A DNA stretch of 5,731 nucleotides from Pseudomonadota bacterium (lineage in GTDB: Bacteria > Myxococcota > Polyangia > Polyangiales > Polyangiaceae), in NCBI GenBank assembly GCA_023419055.1, contig JAEZYO010000763.1, positions 1-5,731 of the forward strand. Direction: 5' to 3'. Below are positions 1-5,731 of the stretch, piece by piece. A program made the translations under genes and the position numbers. How positions within the stretch are numbered: the first letter of the stretch is position 1; every line of letters starts with the position of its first letter. Below the pieces are notes generated by a model that worked only from the letters and a program-made list of their open reading frames with translations, was not told where the DNA came from and did not search any database.

Positions 1-2237
1 GGCTTTACCAGGTAGTCGTCCGCGCCTGCCTCGAGCCCGTCGATGCGCGCCTCTTCACCGGCGCGCGCCGAGAGCATGATGACGGGGATGGTGCGGGTCT
101 CGGGGTGCTTCCGCAGCTCGCGCAACAACGCGAACCCGTCGAGGTTCGGCATCATCACGTCCGTGAGGATGAGATCCGGCGGGTCGCGACGTGCGCTCTC
201 GAGCGCTTCCGCCCCGTCCGGGACGGTCGAGACCCGATACCGCTCGCGCACCAGACGCGCGACGTAGTCGCGCATGTCGGCGTTGTCGTCGGCGACCAGG
301 ATGCGTGCCCCCGAGCCAGCTGGCGACACGGCTTCGTTCTGGGATGAGGAAGCCGGAGCTCGGTCGCCGCTCGCGTCCCGACCCGGCCGCTCACTCCCAT
401 CCGGGTCGGGGAGCCAGCGGAACGCTTCCTGGACGTAGGGCTCGGCGCCGGTGGCCGTGGACGACGTGACCCGCGCCGCGGTCACCTGTCTCGGCGGCAA
501 ATGTTCTCGCCCGAGCGGGATCACCACCCGGAAGGTGGAGCCCGCGCCGAGCGTGCTCTCGACTTCGATGCTGCCGCCGTGCAGGCGCACGAGCTCGTGC
601 ACCAGCGCGAGACCGATGCCCGAGCCCTCGTGGGTGCGCGAACGCGACCCCTGCACGCGGTGAAAGCGTTTGAAGATGTTCCCGATCTCGTGCTCCGGAA
701 TGCCGGTCCCCGTGTCGCGCACGGTGAGCTCCACGTGCTCGGCCCGGAAGAGCAAGCCGATCGCGATGGTGCCGTCGAACGTGTACTTGAGGGCGTTCGA
801 CAGCAAGTTGAGGACGATCTTTTCCCACATGTCGTGGTCGACGAAGACGACCTCGGCGGAGGGCGGGCAGGAGACATCGAAGGTCAGCCCAGCGCGCTCG
901 ATGGCGGAGCGAAACGCGCTCGCGAGGTCGGACGTGAGCGCGGCGAGATCGGTAGGCTCGAACGAGGCCTGCGCGCGTCCCGCCTCGATGCGAGAGAAGT
1001 CCAGCAGCGAGTTGACGAGCTTGAGCAGGCGGAGCGCGTTGCGGTAGGCGGTGTCGAGGTTCTTGTCGACCAGGGCTCGTTCGTGGGACTGAACCGCGTC
1101 CTCGAGCGGCCCCAACATCAGCGTGAGCGGCGTACGGAACTCGTGGCTCACGTTGCTGAAGAACGCGGTCTTCGCGCGATCGATCTGCGCCAGCGCCTCG
1201 GCGCGGTTGCGTTCGATCTCGTACGCTTCGGCCGTCGCGATGCTGCCGCCGATCTGCGCCGCGACCAAGCCGAGGAAGCCGCGGTAACTCTCGTCGAACA
1301 GCCGGTAGGGGTTCAGGCCGACGACGAGCAACCCGGCGCGACCGGTCTGCCCGGAGCGCGGGATCGGCACGATCGCGGCGCGAGTCGGTGGGGTGTCCCA
1401 GGAGCCGGTAGGGAGTGACGAAAACCTCTTACCGAGATCGTCCACGACCACCGCGCGCTGGGTCTTGAGCGCTTCGCGAGCGTGCAAGTACTCGCTCGCG
1501 TCGAGCTCGAAGCTCGGGCTCGCGGCGGGGTGCCCCGGCGCGATGCCGCTCTGGCCAACGAGCGTCGCCCGCTTCTCCTCGGCGTCCACCGAGTAGATCA
1601 GCGAAAAGGGCAAGTCGCGCCCGGCCGACTCGAGCGCCTTCGAGGCGCGGAGGCAGGCTTCCGACGCGGTGTGCGCGTCGACTCCGCTCGCCGCGACCTC
1701 GCGCAAGACAGCGAGCTGTCGCTCCCCGATGATGCGCCGGGTGTCGTCGGTGTTGGCACAGATGAGCCCGCCGGTCGTATCGTCGTCGTTCGGCACCGGG
1801 CTGTACGAGAACGTGTAGTACGTCTCTTCCGGGTAGCCGTTACGCTCCATGACGAGGAGCAGCGCCTCGTCGTAGGTGCCCACGTTGTCGCGCATCGCCG
1901 ACTCTGCTCGCGGACCAACCTCGTCCCAGATCTCCTCCCACACGATCGACGCCGGCTGACCGAGCGCCTGGGGGTGCTTGCCTCCCACGATCGCCTTGTA
2001 GGCGTCGTTGTAGAGGTTGATGAGCTCCTTGCCCCACCACACGAACATCGGCTGCTGCGAGGTGAGGATGATTCGCACGCAAGTACGCAAGCTCTGTGGC
2101 CACGACGCAGGCGGACCGAGCGGCGATCTCGACCAATCGATGGCTCGAATGCGCGCTCCCATTTCACCACCACCAGCGAGAAAAGCAGGCGTCTCGTCCG
2201 AAAGCTCGAGGGCGATCAGCGACTCGTCGACGATCAC
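1..2237 (-). CDS. Hybrid sensor histidine kinase, PAS-GAF-HisKA-HATPase-REC (C-terminus beyond window)
   Basis: Cytosolic two-component sensor kinase that would autophosphorylate on histidine and pass the phosphate to its own receiver. 745 codons are visible, with no stop before the left edge. Numbering from the GTG at 2237: a PAS-type sensor at about 26-165 (DWSRSPLGP, WPQSLRT, PMFVWWG, YNDAY), a GAF-like domain at about 180-335, and a HisKA domain with SHEFRTPLT whose phosphorylated His is H365. The HATPase follows at about 465-580, with N-box NLLSNALKYTF (N477, N481), G1 box DTGTGIP (D508), F box FKRFHRV and G2 box GSGIGLAL. A 60-residue Pro/Ser/Ala-rich linker leads to a REC domain with VADDNADMRDY, phosphoacceptor D693 in DVMMP, and lysine K745 at the edge. 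No membrane segment or signal peptide is seen, so the signal is presumably intracellular. The start is uncertain. The ATG at 2162 would cut into FLAGGGEMGA, which I recall as conserved in this family, so I prefer the GTG at 2237. GTG 2339 is also possible, and an in-frame stop at 2349-2351 sets the limit. None has a strong ribosome binding site. Further domains may follow the REC. The ligand is unknown. Confidence 0.93.
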   Translation of the reverse strand, partial: MIVDESLIALELSDETPAFLAGGGEMGARIRAIDWSRSPLGPPASWPQSLRTCVRIILTSQQPMFVWWGKELINLYNDAYKAIVGGKHPQALGQPASIVWEEIWDEVGPRAESAMRDNVGTYDEALLLVMERNGYPEETYYTFSYSPVPNDDDTTGGLICANTDDTRRIIGERQLAVLREVAASGVDAHTASEACLRASKALESAGRDLPFSLIYSVDAEEKRATLVGQSGIAPGHPAASPSFELDASEYLHAREALKTQRAVVVDDLGKRFSSLPTGSWDTPPTRAAIVPIPRSGQTGRAGLLVVGLNPYRLFDESYRGFLGLVAAQIGGSIATAEAYEIERNRAEALAQIDRAKTAFFSNVSHEFRTPLTLMLGPLEDAVQSHERALVDKNLDTAYRNALRLLKLVNSLLDFSRIEAGRAQASFEPTDLAALTSDLASAFRSAIERAGLTFDVSCPPSAEVVFVDHDMWEKIVLNLLSNALKYTFDGTIAIGLLFRAEHVELTVRDTGTGIPEHEIGNIFKRFHRVQGSRSRTHEGSGIGLALVHELVRLHGGSIEVESTLGAGSTFRVVIPLGREHLPPRQVTAARVTSSTATGAEPYVQEAFRWLPDPDGSERPGRDASGDRAPASSSQNEAVSPAGSGARILVADDNADMRDYVARLVRERYRVSTVPDGAEALESARRDPPDLILTDVMMPNLDGFALLRELRKHPETRTIPVIMLSARAGEEARIDGLEAGADDYLVK

Positions 2238-2324
2238 GGACGTTGCGTAGCCTGTCGGACGCGGGTTGTCACTCGCGCCCCCGAAGCGCGGATCGCCGGC
2301 GTTCGCTTCGACGAGCGCTCGATT

Positions 2325-2339
2325 GTGGCGCTGTGCCAC
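2325..2339. repeat. Interrupted palindrome GTGGC-N5-GCCAC
   Basis: Five-base arms (2325-2329 and 2335-2339) match perfectly around a five-base centre. It lies about 90 bases upstream of the preferred kinase start and overlaps the alternative GTG at 2339. It could be an operator half-site pair for the kinase gene, but arms this short arise easily by chance in GC-rich DNA. Confidence 0.3.
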
Positions 2340-2394
2340 GCCGGCTCTTCACCCTGGAGGTTGGTCCCGATAGAAGCGCCACGCCGAACTAGCT

Positions 2395-2456
2395 CCTCGT
2401 TCCAGAGCGAGGCAAACTGCCTCGTCCGCAGGGGCGACGAGGGGTACTCACGAGGT
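2395..2456. repeat. Four copies of hexamer CCTCGT/ACGAGG with competing hairpins
   Basis: CCTCGT occurs at 2395-2400 and 2421-2426. Its reverse complement ACGAGG occurs at 2438-2443 and 2451-2456. A further CGAGG lies at 2409-2413. Successive segments can therefore pair in alternative ways: 2395-2399 with 2409-2413, 2409-2415 with 2419-2425 (7 bp), or 2421-2427 with 2437-2443 (7 bp). The last two share the 2421-2425 strand and cannot form together, which is the geometry of an attenuator or switch. A plus-strand transcript would place it in the leader of the small basic protein, about 150-210 bases before its start. A minus-strand transcript would place it upstream of the kinase. Function is inferred from pairing only; there is no U-tract and no known riboswitch core that I recognise. 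Confidence 0.45.
2409..2425. repeat. Perfect 7-bp hairpin CGAGGCA-AAC-TGCCTCG
   Basis: The arms 2409-2415 and 2419-2425 are exact reverse complements around a three-base loop, and a G-T pair (2408/2426) could extend the stem by one. It is the tightest dyad in the gap. It could be an RNA stem or a protein-binding palindrome. It lacks the T-run of an intrinsic terminator on either strand. Confidence 0.5.
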
Positions 2457-2462
2457 CGTGAT
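2449..2462. repeat. Palindrome TCACGA-GG-TCGTGA, possible operator
   Basis: Two perfect six-base arms flank a two-base centre. Fourteen bases with twofold symmetry is a common size for a dimeric repressor or activator site. It lies about 140 bases before the small plus-strand gene and about 210 bases from the kinase start, so it could serve either. No regulator gene is in the window to pair it with. Confidence 0.4.
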
Positions 2463-2603
2463 CCGTTTCGAGTCGATGAACCAGAACCGGCGCCTCACTC
2501 GTTGCAAGACGCCGCGTTTCGACCCGGTGTTCGCAGCCGTTCACGCGTAAGTCGGCTGCTTTCCAGGCCTTTCGCTTCGCAGCGCCGTCACTATGTTGGT
2601 GTA

Positions 2604-2939
2604 ATGGCGACTAAAGCGGAGCGGTACCGAGCCGACGAACAAAGGGCCAATCAACTTACCAACCAGATGACGAAGCACCCTCCTCAGGCCAGCAAGCCCC
2701 AGCGCAAGGAGGTCGTCAGTCGCCGGACAGAGCGCGTGAAACCGCTGGCGCGCAACCACGACAACCGTTCGAGCAACAAGGGCGGCTCGGCGCTCGAAGC
2801 TTCGGCGAGCGGCCGCCCCTCTCGCAAGTCGACGCGGGGTAGCTCCGGGCACGTCAAGCTCAACTCGAACCTCACTCGGCGCACTCGGCGCAACGTCACC
2901 TCACCCGTGCAGCGAGCTGCCCAGGCCAGAGTGCGCTAG
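2604..2939 (+). CDS. Small, strongly basic, low-complexity protein, function unknown
   Basis: This is a 111-residue protein starting MATKAERYRADEQR. It has 27 Lys/Arg against 7 Asp/Glu and no Cys, Trp, Phe or Ile, so it is probably intrinsically disordered, soluble and able to bind nucleic acid or another polyanion. No signal peptide or membrane segment is present. The segment GRPSRKSTRGS (about residues 70-80) and the C-terminal part with NLTRRTRR and SPVQRAA resemble, from memory, small uncharacterised myxobacterial proteins that also start MATKAER and carry a PSRKSTR motif. That resemblance is why I call it real and choose this ATG, although the same frame stays open far upstream as an antisense shadow of the kinase. 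The start context is odd: no purine-rich ribosome binding site is present, only GGTG two bases before the ATG. It stands alone between a divergent kinase and a converging gene. A DNA- or RNA-associated role is inference from charge alone. Confidence 0.72.
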   Translation: MATKAERYRADEQRANQLTNQMTKHPPQASKPQRKEVVSRRTERVKPLARNHDNRSSNKGGSALEASASGRPSRKSTRGSSGHVKLNSNLTRRTRRNVTSPVQRAAQARVR

Positions 2940-3001
2940 CGCGCATCTCGTCACCGCCTGGAGACTCGTAAGGGATCGAGGTTGCTCCATCTTGACGACA
3001 A

Positions 3002-3026
3002 GCCTTTCCACAGGCCGTGGAAGGTG
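3002..3026 (+). repeat. Weak hairpin downstream of the small basic gene
   Basis: TTCCAC and GTGGAA pair perfectly around the five-base loop AGGCC. Adding a G-T and a C-G pair gives about eight base pairs. It starts some 65 bases after the stop of the small plus-strand gene and is followed by GTGTTTGTACC, which is only a poor T-rich stretch. It may help end that transcript, but it does not meet the usual intrinsic-terminator pattern. Confidence 0.25.
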
Positions 3027-3039
3027 TTTGTACCTTCGG

Positions 3040-3186
3040 GTGGATCTACGAGACCCGCAATGGAAAGCGATTCGCGACTACGTGCCGAGTGACGGCCACG
3101 CAGCAAGGTGGGATGGTCGGAAGGTCGAGCGCTCCCTCGCCTTCCTCAAATTGGGCTGCCGTCTCATCCTCCTCAGGCGGCCATGA
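3040..3186 (+). pseudogene. Internally deleted IS5-type transposase relic
   Basis: A short open frame reads VDLRDPQWKAIRDYVPS and then, within about 20 codons, RKVERSLAFLKLGCRLILLRRP followed by TGA. The first part resembles the N-terminus of IS5-family transposases (D-L-x-D-x-Q-W, followed by a hydrophobic stretch and P). The last part resembles their C-terminus (V-E-R-S or V-E-R-T, then A-F-L-x-L-x-C, then I-x-L-R-R just before the stop). The roughly 200 residues expected between them, including the DDE catalytic core, are missing. I read this as a relic left by an in-frame internal deletion and not a working gene. The frame is open upstream to a TTG at 2992, but nothing there looks conserved. 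No terminal inverted repeats or target-site duplication are recognisable. The match is from memory of family motifs and the fragment is short, so chance resemblance remains possible. Confidence 0.42.
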
Positions 3187-3190
3187 GACG
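3160..3190. repeat. Perfect 8-bp hairpin CGTCTCAT / ATGAGACG
   Basis: The arms at 3160-3167 and 3183-3190 are exact reverse complements with a 15-base loop. It lies 35-65 bases past the stop of the minus-strand GDPD gene, so it could fold at the 3' end of that transcript and act as a weak terminator or stabiliser. The right arm includes the stop codon of the transposase relic. No T-tract follows on the minus strand (the next bases read GCAGCCC), which argues against a standard intrinsic terminator. Confidence 0.4.
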
Positions 3191-3224
3191 TGCTCTAGCC
3201 GAAGCGGACTCCAGTGGAGGCGAT

Positions 3225-4538
<1,314 letters not shown>

Positions 4539-4543
4539 TCGCA

Positions 4544-4548
4544 CCTCC
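4544..4548 (-). promoter_or_regulatory. Ribosome binding site GGAGG for the GDPD lipoprotein
   Basis: GGAGG on the minus strand ends five bases before the GTG at 4538 and overlaps the first base of another in-frame GTG at 4544. The spacing decides for the downstream GTG. It lies in the short gap after the transglycosylase stop, consistent with translation from a shared transcript. Confidence 0.6.
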
Positions 4549-4575
4549 GTCGATTGCGGGGAGAGGGTCCTCTCG

Positions 4576-5731
4576 TCAGTACAGATCGCCCGGCTTGGTC
4601 AGGTTCCGGGGCAGCTCGAGCGCGAGCACCGGAATCCCCGCCTCGCCGTCCTGGACGTAGCGATAGCGCGCGAGGTTGCCGACCACACGCTCGACGTAAG
4701 TCTGCGTTTCTTGGTACGGGATCCGCGCCACGAACACGTCGAGCGGGAGGTCTCCCGCACCTTCGAGCCAGCGAAACACCGCTTGCGGCCCGGCGTTGTA
4801 GCTTGCCGCGGCGAGCGCGACGTTGCCGTCGAAGAAGCCGAGGAGCTTCTTCAAGTAGTGGCTACCGAGCTTCACGTTGTACGCGGGGCTATTCAGGCGT
4901 TCGCGGTCGAACGGGACGTTCAGCTCCTGCGCCACCCTCTTCGCCGTCGGCGGGATGAGCTGCATCAAACCGACAGCGTTCGCGGGTGAGACGACGTCGG
5001 GGCGGAAGCTCGACTCCTGACGCATGATGCCCCAGATCAGCGCCTCGTTCAGGCCCTGACTCTGGCTCGCGTCGCGCACGACGAGCTCGTGAGGCCGCGG
5101 GTAAACACAGTCCCATTGCCACAGCGTCGAGGGTGACGGCGCGTTGCGGAGCGTCGCCGCGCTGACGGCGTTTTGACCGATCTGGTAGCGACGGGCGGCG
5201 AAGTCGAGCTTTCCGTAGGCGCGACAGAGCGCTTCGTGGCCGCGCCCCGCGTGGCGACCCTCGATCTCGTGCTCGCGCGGCTTGAGCTCCGCCTCCGCTT
5301 CCCGATCGAGTCCGAGCTCGTTGAGCAGCGCGACCGCTTTCGGCAGCTCGGGCACGACGGGCGCAAACGCCGGCGCCGGCTCCGCGAGCGGACTACCGAG
5401 GAGCGGCGGGCAAGTCTCTCCGAGTCGTTCGAGCCGAGCCCGAGCGACCAGCGCGGCGAAGCTCAACGGTTGCTCGTCGATCGCCTCGCGGAACAACTTG
5501 ATGGCGGCGTCGCGCTCGCCGGCTCCCGCTCGAGCTGCGCCCTCGAGCTCGAGCAAGCGGCTCTTCTCGCGGGAGTCGCGCGCCGAGGCGCGCAGGATGG
5601 ACAGCGCGCGTGCTGCGTCAGCGAAGCGCCCTGCGGCGAGCAGCGCCGTGGCGCGCTCCGAGCCCGCTTCCTTCCCGTAGCGAGCGCGCTTGCCGAACTT
5701 GGCGAGGTAGCCCTCGTACGCCTTGATCGCC
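4576..5731 (-). CDS. Soluble lytic transglycosylase, Slt70-like (N-terminus beyond window)
   Basis: Exported murein lytic transglycosylase that would cleave the MurNAc-GlcNAc bond of peptidoglycan to form 1,6-anhydromuramic ends. The last 384 codons are visible and the frame stays open to the right edge. The first 200 or so residues are Ala/Arg/Leu-rich helices with repeat-like patterns ([25 protein letters not shown]), fitting the TPR-like superhelical scaffold that precedes the catalytic domain in Slt70 proteins. The SLT domain spans about 5090-4690. It contains MRQESSFRP with the catalytic Glu (codon 5014-5016), [19 protein letters not shown] and [10 protein letters not shown], in the family order, so the enzyme looks active. 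The protein ends about 35 residues later with [16 protein letters not shown] at 5556 could be mistaken for a start, but the upstream sequence continues in the same helical style, so it is internal. The signal peptide must lie outside the window. The GDPD lipoprotein follows closely on the same strand. Confidence 0.95.
   Translation of the reverse strand, partial: AIKAYEGYLAKFGKRARYGKEAGSERATALLAAGRFADAARALSILRASARDSREKSRLLELEGAARAGAGERDAAIKLFREAIDEQPLSFAALVARARLERLGETCPPLLGSPLAEPAPAFAPVVPELPKAVALLNELGLDREAEAELKPREHEIEGRHAGRGHEALCRAYGKLDFAARRYQIGQNAVSAATLRNAPSPSTLWQWDCVYPRPHELVVRDASQSQGLNEALIWGIMRQESSFRPDVVSPANAVGLMQLIPPTAKRVAQELNVPFDRERLNSPAYNVKLGSHYLKKLLGFFDGNVALAAASYNAGPQAVFRWLEGAGDLPLDVFVARIPYQETQTYVERVVGNLARYRYVQDGEAGIPVLALELPRNLTKPGDLY

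Larger units (their letters stand above)
2238..2603. other. Intergenic region between divergent genes, rich in inverted repeats
   Basis: This 366-base stretch separates the minus-strand kinase from the plus-strand small basic protein. It should hold the promoters of both, though I cannot assign a convincing -35/-10 pair for either. No open frame here looks like a real protein, and no tRNA-like fold is visible. It contains several short dyads, listed separately, concentrated between 2395 and 2462. Part of it (2238-2339) could be coding if the kinase starts at the upstream GTG at 2339. Confidence 0.7.
2940..3224. other. Intergenic region between convergent genes
   Basis: This gap lies between the 3' ends of the small basic protein gene (plus) and the GDPD lipoprotein gene (minus). 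It appears slightly less GC-rich than the flanking genes. The only coding signal I see is the transposase relic in its second half. It also holds a small hairpin at 3002-3026, a longer one at 3160-3190, and a short perfect palindrome (CTCCA-G-TGGAG) at 3209-3219. None is followed by a clear T-run on either strand, so the terminators expected between convergent genes are not obvious. Confidence 0.6.

Noticed and set aside
501..1418. 305-codon open frame on the plus strand
   Set aside because: Codon-for-codon antisense of the kinase frame, which shows H, N, G1, F and G2 boxes; the plus product has no recognisable domain.
2108..2162. ATG at 2162 as the kinase start
   Set aside because: It would remove part of FLAGGGEMGA, recalled as conserved in this kinase family. 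GGTGGTG upstream is only a weak ribosome binding site, so this remains possible but less likely.
1598..2173. 191-codon minus-strand frame within the kinase
   Set aside because: Extremely Arg/Ser/Thr-rich and overlaps the frame that carries the PAS and GAF motifs.
2320..2345. Sigma-54-like TGGCAC element on the minus strand
   Set aside because: The required TTGC-type downstream half at the correct spacing is absent.
2238..2603. tRNA or other structured RNA gene
   Set aside because: No T-loop consensus, acceptor stem or known riboswitch core could be found; only short dyads.
2541..2852. 103-codon minus-strand frame opposite the small basic gene
   Set aside because: No family motif, whereas the plus frame has a recognisable start and motif. 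It is the main alternative if codon statistics disagree.
3209..3219. Palindrome CTCCA-G-TGGAG as terminator of the GDPD gene
   Set aside because: One-base loop cannot form a hairpin of useful length and there is no T-run after it.
4576..5556. TTG at 5556 as the transglycosylase start
   Set aside because: The frame is open to the window edge and the residues upstream continue the helical scaffold, so the gene is truncated by the window; a start here would lack any export signal.

Overview
The window is GC-rich and densely coded. It suggests a large-genome soil bacterium, most likely a myxobacterium (Polyangia / Myxococcota). Three things point that way: the strong G/C preference at third codon positions, a soluble PAS-GAF hybrid histidine kinase, and a small very basic protein beginning MATKAER of a kind I associate with myxobacteria. 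The assignment is from memory of those families; no database was searched.

Layout. (1) Positions 1-2237, minus strand: a large cytosolic hybrid sensor histidine kinase (PAS, GAF, HisKA, HATPase, REC). It is cut by the left edge exactly at the conserved receiver lysine, so its C-terminus is missing. (2) Positions 2238-2603: a 366-base gap between the divergent kinase and small-protein genes. It has no credible gene but holds a cluster of inverted repeats that can form mutually exclusive hairpins. (3) Positions 2604-2939, plus strand: a 111-residue, strongly basic, low-complexity protein of unknown function. (4) Positions 2940-3224: a gap holding what looks like an internally deleted IS5-type transposase relic (about 3040-3186) ending in an 8-bp perfect hairpin. 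(5) Positions 3225-4538, minus strand: a secreted, cysteine-rich lipoprotein of the glycerophosphodiester phosphodiesterase (GDPD) family. (6) Positions 4576-5731, minus strand: the C-terminal part of a Slt70-type soluble lytic transglycosylase, cut by the right edge.

The transglycosylase and the GDPD lipoprotein lie head to tail, 37 bases apart, with a good ribosome binding site between them. They are probably co-transcribed and both act in the cell envelope, one on peptidoglycan and the other on phospholipid-derived glycerophosphodiesters. The kinase has no partner response regulator in view; its own receiver domain and any further modules beyond the left edge must carry the signal.

I see no phage, CRISPR, toxin-antitoxin, secondary-metabolite or defence system. 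The parts least explained by known genes are the alternative-hairpin cluster at 2395-2462, the small basic protein with no proper ribosome binding site, and the decayed transposase.
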